Of a stretch of DNA of 64,000 nt, positions 24,293 through 36,380 are shown piece by piece. How positions within the stretch are numbered: position 1 is the stretch's first letter; each line of letters opens with the position of its first letter. This DNA comes from Phoronis australis (taxonomy: Eukaryota; Phoronida; Phoronidae): NCBI GenBank assembly GCA_002633005.1, contig NMRA01000394.1, positions 186,001 through 250,000 of the forward strand, given 5' to 3'. A program made the position numbers and the translations under genes. Under the pieces are notes generated by a model. The model worked only from the letters and a program-made list of their open reading frames with translations. It was not told the origin of the DNA and searched no databases.

Positions 24293-25261
24293 TCTAGGAT
24301 ATCACAAGGGGGGACAACATTTTTTCCAGCTGTAACCATTTGCGCAAACCACGATTGTAGATGAGCATAGCACCGAATGGGGGGAGGTCGGAAATTTTTC
24401 TGTTTTTCCTCTAACTATCAAGCATTTTCCTTGATACCTGAAGTATTATCCTAGAAAAAAATGCAAAAAAAAAACACGGAGAACGTGTCAAACAGGAAAA
24501 ACTGCCAGTACCACAGACTCGAAGTCACGACCTGGCGGATAGAGTGCGCGTGCTTTACCACTACGTCACCACGATTTAACTACTACCATTATTCTAAGAG
24601 ACCTACTTGTTTAAGGTCCACAGCATTTGCGCACGAAACCTACTTCTTTTTGTAATGCTTATTACACGTTTTATATTTTGTGCAATCGGTTCTTAACAAA
24701 TTTGTTGTATTTAAAATAGTCTTCAAATCCCCAAAAGACCAAATCTGTTTTTCGTGTTGGCAATAATGACGGGGTTGCTTTGGAAATCGTGTTAACTTAA
24801 GGTTTGATAAAGAGAGAATTATGAATTTCTGAGTGATTCACTAAGGTTTCGATTAAAATTCACATATTACCAGCAGCTTCTGTTTTTTCATCGTCGCTCA
24901 GGTTCCATTTTCTTTAAGAATTCAAGTATATTTTGTTCATTGCACAGTGGAGCAGACGACGGAAACGGAGTCGTATTGCGCAGCGCCACTGCCAGTCGCC
25001 TGGGATATCGCGGGAGAGCCTACACTTAGGCATAGTTCCGTTACGAATGAGCCGTTTTCCGAATTTGGCACTTGAATTTGGATCTGAGCCCTCCCCCAAA
25101 CACTAAAACTGCACACATTTAAATCTCGTTTCATCCGTATAATTTTAATTACCGGGAATTATTAATAAACTCAACATGTCCCTACGCTCTTGCCGTTTTA
25201 TTTTTTGCGGCAGCCAAGGGAGGGGGGTGGCGGGCACCCTGCCCCCCTAAATCCGTCTATG
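24293..25261. mobile_element. hAT-like non-autonomous element (tentative)
   Basis: The left end CAGTGGCGGATCTAGG and the inverted right end (CATAGACGGATTTAGG) match at 12 of 16 positions. Both lead into G-rich tracts. Ends of the CAG..GGCGGAT(C)TAGG type are common in animal hAT elements. No 8-bp target duplication is visible and no transposase is present. A SINE head lies inside at 24495-24568. Confidence 0.45.
24495..24568 (-). repeat. tRNA-derived SINE head
   Basis: The minus strand has box A-like CGTAGTGGTAAAGCACGCG and box B-like GTCGTGACTTCGAGTCTG, spaced as in a tRNA. The rest does not fold as a tRNA. Confidence 0.5.
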
Positions 25262-25289
25262 CATGTACATTGTATGTGTTAATGAAAAC

Positions 25290-25510
25290 TCAATATGAAT
25301 ACACGCATGTTTCGTTCGATGTTATTCACTGCATTTTGAGATGAGTAACTTTTCTGAGGGTACACGTTCGCCGGCACGCACGGCAACGAACTGACTAAAA
25401 ATACAGTGTGTATGTACCGCCATGCATGCTTCATTCGATCGATGTCAATCGCTGTATGTTGAGATGACCAACTTGGTGGTGAAAAATCGCCCGTGTACAG
25501 TATGCCTTCG
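25290..25510. repeat. Diverged tandem duplication of about 120 bp
   Basis: The block around 25300-25350 (CATGTTTCGTTCGATG, then TTGAGATGAGTAACTT) recurs at 25425-25475 (CATGCTTCATTCGATCGATG, then TTGAGATGACCAACTT), followed by related CG-rich tails. Confidence 0.65.
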
Positions 25511-25802
25511 GCAATGTAATTACCTAACGAGACTTTCAGGCGTGAATGCAACCGAAGGGGAAATTTACCTTGATCATAGAACTCTAGTGCTCGGTTGCAT
25601 AAAATAGTCCCAAATAGCGATTCAATCAGAGTTCCCTAAATTGTTTGCGTATTTGTGTGGCGTTCTGTACTCACAGACTTTATAGCTTTCTGTCATTTTA
25701 TATTTATTATGAGTTCCTCTTTGACTAATGACGTAATTCTGTGTAACTAAAAACTGAGCCTTTTATCAAGTTATAGTAATTAGGGACTTCGTCCTTGCAA
25801 GT

Positions 25803-26449
25803 TAAAAGTATACCAAACCCAGTTTTGCCCTATTAACAGACACTGAAAACGACTTTCCTATCCAGTTCTTTGAAACCAAATAATGCTCTGTAACGTCTCG
25901 ACATGCATCTAAAATTTCGGAGAAAATTAGAAAACTCCTTACAAATTCTGCTAAAGAGGCAAGCGTGACCTACGCTTTTAGCGAGTTACGCGGCATTTGT
26001 GGGAAAAGACCACCCACCAAGGACCATAATGTCCAATTCCTGAGATAGGGGGTATGAAGTCTTAGTTGATTCCTGATTTACATTTCAAGATTGACGCCAA
26101 TAATGCATCGGCAAGTGAGAGAACGAGGATTGGTTGAAATCATCAAAATAAAAATATTGGGCTCAGAATACTTTTTAAGAAAGGAATCAATTGAAAATTC
26201 ATACACCCCACGTCACAGTTTAAACAAAATGGTCCTTGGTGGGTGGAATTTTCCCACGGTTGCCGTGCAATTCGCAAAAAGCGTAGGTCACGCTTGCCTG
26301 TTTAGCAAACTTTATAAGGAGTGTTCAAGTTTTTAGAAAACTTTTGAGAGCTGTCAATGGTTACAGTGTATTATTTCGTTTCAGACAACTAGATAGGGAG
26401 TCATTTTCAATATCTGTCAATAGGCCAGATCCGGCTTTGGTATCCTTTT
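25803..26449. repeat. Long imperfect palindrome made of two family-2 elements
   Basis: The left arm (about 25803-26084) and right arm (about 26165-26449) are inverted copies of family 2, sharing ACCAAGGACCATAATG / its complement and the GCAAGCGTGACCTACGC block. The left copy continues to 26146 with the family's GATTGACGCC..GAACGAGGATTGG end. Two copies have inserted tail to tail or arisen by foldback duplication. Confidence 0.8.
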
Positions 26450-26771
26450 AAAAATGCAAGAACGTACTTAGTTTTTCGCATTCATAAGACATGCAGGCAT
26501 GAAATCAAGGGTACCCGGACGTTGTTTTCGGTATAGGTACACTACTCAGCGCATCTAATAACCGAAGTATCGTTTACTTTTGAATGCAAAACAATAGAAA
26601 TTAAACCTGGGTTCGAAATTTTAGATATTTTCGGAGTATTGAAGCTTCGGAGTAGTAAACTTTTAGAATAGTGGGCTATTCCCATTTCCAGCGATTTTTC
26701 AAAGTAACACGCAAAAATACAACCAGATAAAAATTTCGTCATGTCATTCTCAGAATAAAAAACTCCGTCCG

Positions 26772-26846
26772 CATTCACGCACCCAGCCGGAAAATTAGGG
26801 GGCTAGAATTTTTGAGTATGTGGACTTTTTATTAAAAAACGGGATA
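26772..26846 (+). mobile_element. MITE family 3, copy D (5' fragment)
   Basis: It starts CATTCACGCACCCAGC and keeps the next 60 bp of the family (a GTGGACTTTTTATTAAAAAA block), then similarity is lost. Confidence 0.65.
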
Positions 26847-28878
26847 CGTTTAGAGCTACGAATTTACCAAATGAGTACCTGTAAAAGTCTTGAACGAATT
26901 GAATGTGATATTCTTTAGATTTGTATGGCAGTCTCGTAATAAAATTAAACGAACTACGGCAAGTTTAGGACTAGAACAAGAAGACTATGGCCCGTAGATA
27001 TCTTGATTGCCCTGTTTCTAAAAATGGTTTCCCGTTCTTAAAGAATTTCGCCTCATTTGGAGAAGACTTTATTAAGTCAAAGTTAAGTTACTCTAATTGA
27101 TAATTCATTACATCAAGAAAAGGGCTGTGCAGCACTGAAATATGTGAAGGCCCGTAGGAAGGCAAATATTGTTGGGGGGCACAAACCATTTCGACGTCGC
27201 CAAATAACTCCCCCTTCGCCCCCGTCCTCCCTATGCCACCATGTTTTTACCGAATTTCGCACGTGGGGAGGCACATTGGCGGTTGTAGGGGGTCAAGAGG
27301 GCATGACCCCCCCTAAAATTTTCAGGCCAGATTCCATTTGGCAGTTCAGAGGTGCCAATTTCTGACTGGCAAAAACCCTGGCTGATACTCTGCCCTGACC
27401 CCCCCCCCCTCCCAACTCAAAATCCTGGATCCGTCTCTGGGACCATTCCGGGGATCCAGCCATTAAGAGTTGAGTAACAGTGGACCAACACGGAGAGTAT
27501 GAATGGGCCTAGGACCAGTACACTGACCTGTAGCGAGGAGCTGCCTCAAGTAGCTACTGTATAGCTAAGATCTAACAGTGTGAAAATACGAAATTAACGA
27601 TGAACCAAAGCTAGTTGCTGGTCAGCTCAACTATAGTATGGTTCACTTGAGGCAGGCAGCTCGTACCGGCCGTCTGCACTCGTTCTAAGGTCAAGATTCG
27701 TTTTGTTGTGATCCAGTTTAGGGAATTTTTTATTTTATTATGGTCATTCTTTGAAATTTTCGAAAAGGTGAAGCCCCGAAGTCCCTGGTATAGTGCCCTT
27801 GGGGCTGTTTCAAAATCCCTAATTGAAACGCGACCGGTAGTTCAGTTTTTGGTGGCTGGGGATAAGGATAGTGTGTCCCAAAATGTAACACTTCCTGAAC
27901 GCCTGCAGTTCAAATTCAGTTCTTGTGGTTATCACTGAGGGTCTGCGCGGCCTACTGCATGGCAACGTCTTATTTTTAACGTGGATACGTCAGTCATGGC
28001 GTGCATGCGAATCAGGGAAAGCAATCAATTCAGTTTTGAAGAACAAAAATTCATTACTCAATAATACTGGTAACTAAAAACACCAAGGAATTGTGAAGAC
28101 AACCTTTCCAAGAAATGAGTTTGATTTTATTTAGTTAAGGATTTTTAAAACGTTTTTTCTATCTACATTTTGTGTTTACGAATTTCATCAATGCCTTTGA
28201 GAGTTATTTTAGATATGCAAAAATCGTCTAAGTGTACTTTATTATTTTGGGATCGGATAATAGAGTTTTTCCAACTTCAAAAAGTAAATCAGAAACCAAC
28301 GAATTTGTTTATCAAACAGGAATGTTATGCGCAATTTCCGCATGCATGCTCGCGGACTTTTGACGGGTAACCGGGGGAATATGGGAGATGGCGTATTCGT
28401 ATTAAGGTCCCTATAACGGTTCACGATTTTAAACTTGAACTGCACGGACAAAAAAACTTTGAAATCTTTGTTAATCATAGTGACATTTCTTTGAGTACCC
28501 TTTTCGACATGTACACGATCGTTACAAATAGTAGCTTAGACAGCAGTGTTTTCCACAAGTGGGAATTCCTTACAAACAACTCATAGTAACCAGTTTCAAA
28601 AGAGATACTATTCTTGTGATACTACGGGAAACAGTAAAATTATTTTATAACTAACCATTGGAAATAATCCTTTTGTGTAATTCACAAGTAGTGGTCTTCA
28701 CCTTCTTCAAAATCCCACCCTTTCGAAGGCGGCAATCCTACTGTATTTTTTCAAATTTTTGGTTGTTTGGGTCGAATGGCTGGGCTGTACAAGAATCTTT
28801 TGTTTTTGATGAATTTGGAATTCTAACTTCCCTCGTGAATACTTGGCAGTATCGGATTTACATACAGGGGTTAGTGCG
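26847..28878. other. No gene recognised
   Basis: Apart from the hAT-like fragment at 27145-27440 I see only short frames without domains. Confidence 0.5.
27145..27440. repeat. Fragment with a hAT-like end
   Basis: The right boundary reads AATCCTGGATCCGTCTCTGG, the inverse of the hAT-type end seen at 24293. G- and C-rich tracts lie inside. No matching left end was found. Confidence 0.35.
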
Positions 28879-29053
28879 CTATTCTATATTTATGGTCATT
28901 ACCATGGATATAGAGTGTCTACCTATGTACCGCTAATCTGTATTGATGGTCATGGCAATGGATTTAACGTGTCTATATATTTAGTATATTTAGTGAACTA
29001 TTCTATATTATGGTCAAGACCACGGATTTAGTTTGTCTGTATTTATGTAGCGA
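28879..29053. repeat. Tandem repeat, three units of about 54-64 bp
   Basis: The blocks CTATTCTATATTTATGGTCA, CTAATCTGTATTGATGGTCA and CTATTCTATATTATGGTCAA are each followed by a (C)CA.GGAT.TA....TGTCT stretch. Three diverged head-to-tail copies. Confidence 0.75.
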
Positions 29054-30187
29054 GCTACGACAATTAGTATAACCAAAAAATAGGAAATAGAGCATGTACT
29101 TCGACTAACAAGTGGGTGAGACGAACTCTTTATAGAATATTTTTTCTATTTGGATTTGATATGTCTTACACCTTGAAGCTTGTAATGCACCAAGGCCAGT
29201 CAATGAATGTATATTGTGTTTATTGAAATACCTTTAGGCAATCATTATTTTAGCAGAATTATTAAAGTTTGACTTGTGGCAAAATTGCGTGGATGTTCTT
29301 ATTGACATCATTTAGCATTTAATTCCAAAATTCAATGCGTCAACACCACGGATATTTGTCAAGTTTTATATACGTAAAACCCGTTTGGTTGCAACAACTA
29401 ACTACACATTGGTTCTAGAACGTTCTAATGTTTCAATTACGTTTAGCAACTAAAAGAGACGAAACGTGATGTAATTACAGAAATTCATCAGCAGTAATAG
29501 AATGGTTGCTGGACGCGATTGAAGTGGAACCCTCTGGTACAGCACTTCGGGGCGGCAGGTGGCACCAGTGGATTATTAATCAAAATGCGTTTGCCTGACT
29601 TACTTGAATGAATCTATGTAATATTTCTTCTGCTAAAATGTTTAGTGCCGATCATCACGAATTGTCGTGTCGCCTCTCCCTCCCTCCTCCTCCCCTCCGG
29701 GGAGGGTTCCGATGTTCACAGAAGTCCGTGCGCGTGACTTTTGCATACTTCTGTGCTAGTTCAAGGGCTTAGTTTTGCCCGTTATATTTACCGTCAATCT
29801 TAATGGAATTGTACGTAACAAAATAGACACTGTGTACTGTTCGTCTTCTTCACTGTCTTAATCATATTTTCTATACTTAGAATAAGTAATGCTTATGCAA
29901 AAATCTTGCACCCCAATTTTGGTAGATATGAATTCTGATGAGGCTGATCATCGATCACATATACATGTATCAGTCTGATCATCGTTTACAACATTATTCT
30001 TAGGATCGTTTTTGGTCAGTGACAAGAATTCGTATAAATTACTAGGGCTGATGAAAAAACTTAGATCTTATATTACACCATTCGTTAATATTAATTCTTA
30101 TCAACATCTTATAACATTCTTAGAAATAGTCGAAATTAATCTATTTTAAAGAATCGTTCGTAATAAATTTTATCAACCATAATTGAT
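29054..30187. other. No gene recognised
   Basis: The region is AT-rich, with one pyrimidine-rich run near 29671-29700. No coding or repeat signal that I can support. Confidence 0.5.
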
Positions 30188-30323
30188 TGTGTGCACTTCT
30201 CGTGCACGCGCAGACATAGTGCGTGTGTACACTTGTCGTGCACGCGCAGACATAGTGCCTGTGACATCTTGTGCACGCGTAGATAAGTATAGTGCTTGTG
30301 TACACTTGTCCTGCAAGCGCAGG
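30188..30323. repeat. Tandem repeat, about four units of 36 bp
   Basis: Repeated GTGTACACTTGTCGTGCACG CGCAGACATAGTGC-type units are present, the last ones diverged. Both strands stay open across it, which creates spurious coding frames. Confidence 0.8.
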
Positions 30324-30361
30324 TAAACATGTATATAGAGGGACAAAGGGACATTTACCCC

Positions 30362-30586
30362 GAACCGCTCCACCGAGAGAGGGCACCATCTGAAATGAGA
30401 CGCCATAAGATGAAAGGCTAAACATCATTAAGCTTGGAAAAAGTGGCAGTTCATTCCACCGTCGTGTGGTCCCAAGACGATGCAGGGAGTGACCTCCTTC
30501 AACATGAGAGCACGATTTCACAAAAAAAAACAGGAAAACAGAGGTAATCGATTCCAACATTGGGCCCTCTCTCCGTGAGCGGTCCC
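30362..30586. mobile_element. Small MITE with TIRs of about 25 bp
   Basis: The left end (30362-30388, containing ACCGCTCCACCGAGAGAGGG) is the inverse of the right end (30562-30585, GGGCCCTCTCTCCGTGAGCG) with few mismatches. The interior of about 170 bp is not coding. It directly follows the 36-bp repeats. Confidence 0.65.
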
Positions 30587-31216
30587 TTAAGAATTTGTCA
30601 ATAAAACACAAAAAGTGGCCACTTGAATGTTATCAATGACCTCCTTCAAGGGCGAGGCTCCTAAATATGAAAAAATCTATATTTTCAAATATCAGGAAAT
30701 GCGCAGCAATTGATGTTATCTGTTGGGTCATCAAATTTTCTCATGTGATTTACAATTTCGAGAAAACAAAATAAAGCGAAAGTTGTCTCCGTTATCCCAT
30801 GTCAGAGAGGGGCCTCTGGAAAAATATGGTTTTGCACTCGCAAAATTGACTTATTGAATTTAAACATCCAGTAAATTAGTACGCTCCGCAAAAGCTTCGC
30901 TTTACAAATTTTCTCGATTTTTCGAAATATATGTGTGCGTTTAGACGACCTGTGCTGCAAAAGCGAAGACCCTAACGACAGTGTCCTGTTCAGAGTCCTC
31001 AAAAAGTAAACCATGCACTGATGCAAATTTGTTAAATGTTCTCTTGAATTTTCTCTGTTATCCGTTTTTCGCAGTCTTTCTTTTCTGGACTGTCCCTGGC
31101 ACAACGCCTATGTCGGTTGCCACGGTTAACCTAGACGCCTGAAAATGTTTGAGGCCCGGGAGCCCGTGCCACCCCCCGACCCCCACCACCCCTTCCCCCG
31201 CCACCCCTTCCCCCGC

Positions 31217-31298
31217 GTCCTACGGCCCTGAATTGGAATGCTATAGCCTCCAGTCCCGTCCTACGGCCCTGAAGTGGAAGGCTATAGCCTCCAGTCCC
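31217..31298. repeat. 41-bp tandem duplication
   Basis: Two units start GTCCTACGGCCCTGAA and end GCTATAGCCTCCAGTCCC, differing at only a few bases. They lie next to a C-rich duplicated CCACCCCTTCCCCCG stretch. Confidence 0.9.
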
Positions 31299-34200
31299 TA
31301 TGGTGTGCCGCCCATGCCAGATTATTTTTCAAAAAAGGACATTAAACGTCTTTAACGACAATCCCATAACCTGACACTGGATAATTACAATACACAAAAT
31401 CGGCGACAATGAAGCATGAATCATGGTGAAATGCCCAACGTTCGACTAAGAGTTACACTTACCTTATCTCAGACTACACTTCAACAGTTGTCTGGAGCTT
31501 TTTAATAAAAGTCTTCGGTTTCTTAGGTGAATGTGCTTTTCTTTTGCTTATTATCTCAAAATTTTTTGAGAGGCCTAAAACCGTAGACCTCTGGGTTCCA
31601 CCACGTGACTGCAGTTAAATTTTCTAGGACAGTCACTCAGCGACGTAATAAGATTATGAAGTATGTAAAAAGCGTAAAAATTTCCACAGGTCGCGGATCG
31701 AGGGGGTCGTGTATCGTGGTTCGTGAGTCAAGGGGGTTGGGGGGGGGGTTAGAATAATCCAATCCCCACAGCTTGGTGGAGGGAGGCGGTGAGTCGATTA
31801 AAGGCAGTATAGCCAATGGAAATTGATTATTGCGTCACCTGACAATAACAAATTTCTTTTGTTGGCTAGTTCCCACAGTGTGTACTACCTTTACGCCGAT
31901 CACTGCCAACCTGAGTGTTAAAGATCTGAGAGTTTTGCTTGCTGTGTGTGGTTATCGAGCTGTGAGCAGAGCTCTTGAAGACAGCTGCAGCTCACAGCCA
32001 CTCCTCTGCGCTAACCCGTAAGAAACCGACTTCTTACCTAACATCTGTAACACCAATCCCCTATAGATTGCTATTATAACAACTCTGCGCAAACATAGTG
32101 CATTGTTATTTCATGACGAAATAACAGATGACGACTACAACAAATTTCAGGTAACTGAAAAGAAATCAAGAGTTCAAATAGACACTGGCTTTTAATTATT
32201 TCTAATTAGCGTTTATCCAACATACCCAGTATTGATTGCTATAGAATATCAATTGTTATGAAATGCATATTTTTTATCTTAAACACTTAGAATTACTCTC
32301 AGTACTTAGAGGTACTGAATTTGTCGCAGATATTTATGTTCGACATATGCTCTGAAAAAGAGGTAGTGCGTTCCAAGTTCCGATTCCAGAGTTCAAAAAT
32401 GAAACTGTGAATAGATAAAATGGGCCCTGTATTATTACTTCGGAAAAGTACAGTACAAAGCAAGATTGAGGGTAAACACTGAGACATTATGTAAGGTTTA
32501 GGAAGATGAAATGAACAAACGCCAATTGTAGCAGTTTAAACATCACAGAGGTCGGTAGCAAAATTGTAAACGTCAGACAAAGCTAGTTGAACTGAACGTT
32601 TGAGTTTACAAAAAAGGTCATTCCTAAACTCACGTAACAATCAGCAGCCAGTGCCGGATTCGACTATATCCAGGTGCAGGCATGTGACATAATAAACCCC
32701 CTAAAACGTTACGTGTGATTTAAGCGAGATTGCAACACTGTGTACATGTAGACGTACTGCGTGTAGGCTTGAACGAATTACACTTCGACGAGCGTGGGCC
32801 TCGGATGTTCGGATCTTGAGTTTTAGTGGAGGGGCGACTGAGGTTTAGAAGGGGTCAGCAACAGGCAGCAGGGGAGAGTCATATTCTCTTTTAAACGTCG
32901 ACTGTGTGCAAGTGCACATATCTTCCACCATAGAAAATGTAGATCCTCTCGAGTTGTGGGTGTAAAATAGCCTTGGCGCAAAGCTGTATAATAAATATAC
33001 AGCTCTGCGCGGATGTGAGTAAAAATCTGACCAGATACAAAATATGTGTCATTAAAACTAACACTCGTCCTTGAGAAAACTAAATTAGTTACCGGTGTTG
33101 GAAAAAACGGCGTTCTGCCATTATTTTACTGCTAAAATTGTGGTGCGATCTTTTGCGTTGGCTTTTGGTGCCATGAAATATTGCGTCACCTATTGGCAGT
33201 TTCTTTTTTGGCAGATTTTTCAAGCAACTGTTGTTCTTTCACGAGGTTGCGTACACACCACAGCAAATTATCGGAACTATTTTTACTTCATTAAAAGTTT
33301 TCAGAATTTTGATTCCGGCAAACCGAAAAACGGCTATACCGGGCAAGGTGAGCGTCCTCTATATGTTGATACAAGGTTCATGAAGAAGTGGTGAGCAGAA
33401 CTACACGAGCTGTGTGCAAGTTTGAAGTCTGCTCAACCCACAGTGATACATGTGCCTGGCTGTATGTTGATAGTTTTCATACAGCTAGCAGGCTGGGTAG
33501 GTGTAAAACGTCCTTTTAATATACATTTCGAGAATCTCTCGCTTACAGTCGTCACCGCTCTGATTCCCTTAACCCTAGACAACTTTTACGATGCCTCTTC
33601 AGCACGCCTTTTGTATTGATGTAGATCTGAGCTATTTGAGTGGTAAGGTAATAGCTAGCATTACTGTCTCAACAATGATTGTTCTTAGTACCCCCAAATC
33701 GGTTTTCTCTGACATTTGCAGAGTTACAGGCTGCAACTCTGGAGAGTAGTTTTAACTTAGTACATTATAAATATTACAAAATGACTAAAATGTTAACTTG
33801 TGTTTAAGTCTTCACAATGGGGCCACTTCCCAAAGAAACGATATGTTTCATATTGGTTTTCGTTATGTAATTTGTAATGCCCACTTGTTTGCAAATATGG
33901 TAACAACCAAACTGAAGATTTGGAATCTGTTGACAATTTCGGTGGCGCTGACTATATAACTATTCTAGCTGTTTGTAAGTAATAAAAAATTAAAAGTGGG
34001 CGCAAGTTAAGTACAACTGTTTCCTGGTCAAAAATCTGATTAAACGAGATTGAAAGAATATTAAAAATGAATCCATGTGATATTATTAACACTGATCAGC
34101 GTTTGTATATCCACCGAGTATATCAATACGCGCGGTGGTTTATCTTCAATCGTACCCAACAGTTGTAGCTTTTAGTTACATGTATTAGTTCATCGATTTT

Positions 34201-34331
34201 TAAAAACCGAAAACCGTACTTGGTTGCTTTTTTCCAGCTGAATACCGCTTTGGTGTTGTTTTAGCGAAAATTAGTGGTTAATGCATTTTGAAAGTTCGCC
34301 ATTATGTACAGTCAGAGATGTTTAATACACA
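31299..34331. other. No gene recognised
   Basis: G-rich runs occur near 31700-31750. The minus strand has a good splice-donor context at 31451-31456 (ATAAG|GTAAGT), which could belong to an untranslated exon, but no coding sequence supports it. Confidence 0.5.
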
Positions 34332-34658
34332 TTATGGTTGGGTAATTACACTTAATTGGGTCTTGCTCGCATCGGGCAATGCGGTCATCACAACACTGTA
34401 CCTGACCTCGGCGTCGCGCTCCCTTTGATCCTCGTAAAAGCCGCTCAGAAGGACGAGCGGTGAAAATTCCCGCATATCTTTAGAAATGCGTGACTTCCTT
34501 GTAAGCGCATTATTCACGGTATGTCCCAATTTTTTAACCAAAGTTCCGCAAATTAGGCTGCCGTCGTCATGGTTATGCATAACACGAGGCATCAGCCTCG
34601 CATTCATCATCAATGGAGCTTTTTTGCATGTACATTCAACCATGTTGCTTTTCGACAT
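34332..34658 (-). CDS. Unidentified open frame, 108 codons
   Basis: It begins at an ATG at 34658 and runs to a stop at 34332. The middle (GSLICGTLVKKLGHTVNNAL) and the acidic-basic stretch FYEDQRERDAEV look like ordinary soluble protein. Codon choice and local GC are a little higher than in the flanks. No family is recognised, no neighbour supports it, and the plus strand is also open here. It may be a single exon, a decayed retro-copy or chance. Confidence 0.2.
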   Translation of the reverse strand: MSKSNMVECTCKKAPLMMNARLMPRVMHNHDDGSLICGTLVKKLGHTVNNALTRKSRISKDMREFSPLVLLSGFYEDQRERDAEVRYSVVMTALPDASKTQLSVITQP

Positions 34659-35283
34659 AAATTGGAAGAGACAATATTTGTGCGGAGTGCGACAATCTAT
34701 TGTAGGAACAGTGTTGTGGCACTTACACTGTATTGTCTACTAAGAGGGGATACTGTGTGCTGGTCCTACACTCAACTCATGTTGAAACCCGGATGACTCT
34801 AAAATGATGGTCTTGGATGCATACACTGGCGCAATCGGCAAGAGTACTAGTGTCGAGTGCGACGGTACATGTAACACCATGATTGTTCCCCCCCGCTCAC
34901 TCATTTCCTGACCAACTCACTACTGGGCAACTGAGAAAATGAGTGACCTAGACGATATCATGAGCAGAGCACCGTAGGGGGGTGGGGGCTATAAACTCCA
35001 ACTGTTTTCAGTACTGCGCCGCCCATGAATATAGAATGGTATAAATCCTACTCGAGACAAGTAACCCCCACCCCCGTCGTTCTAAGTTTAGTTAGCTCAC
35101 CCAAGACCTTGCCACACCAAAATTATCGCACCCCACCATCATACGAGTGTGGGGAAAATACCCACACGATGATACCTTGGAGGGCAAAATGACTTATCCG
35201 GGACACTTTCAGTTAGCAATAGTTGCATTTACACTGGAGACTGATGTCACGGAGCAACTTACACGGAGCACCTGACCTGCTGT

Positions 35284-35286
<3 letters not shown>

Positions 35287-35320
<34 letters not shown>

Positions 35321-35350
35321 NNNGTGTGTGTGTGTGTGTGTGTGTGTGTT
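35287..35350. repeat. (GT)n microsatellite with a 3-N gap
   Basis: Pure GT repeats lie on both sides of NNN (35321-35323). The true length is unknown because the gap sits inside the repeat. Confidence 0.95.
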
Positions 35351-35999
35351 TGTAAAAACGACTGGCACGAGCAAGTTCACACAGCAGCGGCCATTCCTTG
35401 ACACCGGTTTGAGAGGTAGAGCAATTTTAAGTACACAGGGCGCCCTTAACTCAGGGTGGCACCCTAGCCTCAGGGCATTTTCTAGTCCCTAGAATTTAAA
35501 TACAGGTCGTTTGAGGAATTTGGTGACTAAAAATCTGCCAGGAAAGTGATTTACTTGTGTTTGAATGAGAAGTTTTTTAGCCGTGACCCACCTTCCATGC
35601 CAAATGGTGGTTGTCGCTTGCTTCCAACCCCTGTCGCCTGCTGACTGAGGAAACAGGTGCAATTTCAGGTGGCTGTCAGACAGATCGAAATAACGAAAAA
35701 AGTAGCTGGTAAGGGGCGTACTACAGTGTATAACCACATTTTTAGAATCTAGAGAATACGAGAATTCTGAATCTGTCGTCAGATTTTTTTCCAGCATTTG
35801 CATGGAAGTAGTAAATTTGGGGAGAAAACTGTCAAATTTGGTGTCTTTTGGTCCTTTTTTGTTTGCCGGTATATTTTTCCTGATGTGAATTAGCCGATTA
35901 AAAATCTGTAGTAGAATTAAGTTTCAGTTATCATGAGTAGTGCTTTTGAGTTGCAGGGGAACGCAAAAAACATTATGTTTTGTTCAGACTCTCGGTAAG

Positions 36000-36380
36000 G
36001 ACGTGGGATGAGGACTCGTGTCCACTTGGGTGTGTGGGGCCAGCCCAAAACCCTGTTGTAACTGTTCTGTGCTCCCTAGACAGGGCGGAAATGGTCATAT
36101 TTCACTGCGCTTGCGCAGTTATAGCGTACGTACGGGTAATCCGCTGGCGTTCCACGTGGTTTGGACGCTCGCTATTGTTTATCCGTGTTTGCGCAGGCAA
36201 TCTTGTGTAAGTGACTAATACTGATCCATTGTACGAGTTAATGTCCTGTAAATGCGACTTAAGTGGAGCAAGTCGCGCCGTAACAACTGACAAGGTGACA
36301 ACTGCCTCTCGTGTAATTCGTCGGAGCTCCCGTTGTTCGGAGAGCTGATGCATTAATTGATATTCGATATGATCGACATG
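36000..36380. promoter_or_regulatory. CpG-richer stretch with promoter-like motifs
   Basis: CpG density is visibly above the flanks. It contains the near-palindrome CTGCGCTTGCGCAG (NRF1-like) at about 36105 and an E-box CCACGTGG at about 36152. No adjoining coding exon was identified, so a promoter role is speculative. Confidence 0.2.

Noticed and set aside
30141-30611. 156-codon minus-strand frame resembling a LINE tail
   Set aside because: The frame crosses a 36-bp tandem repeat and a MITE; the WNELP-like similarity is too short to support a reverse transcriptase.
35213-35492. Open frames over the (GT)n tract
   Set aside because: Created by dinucleotide repeats and an N gap.
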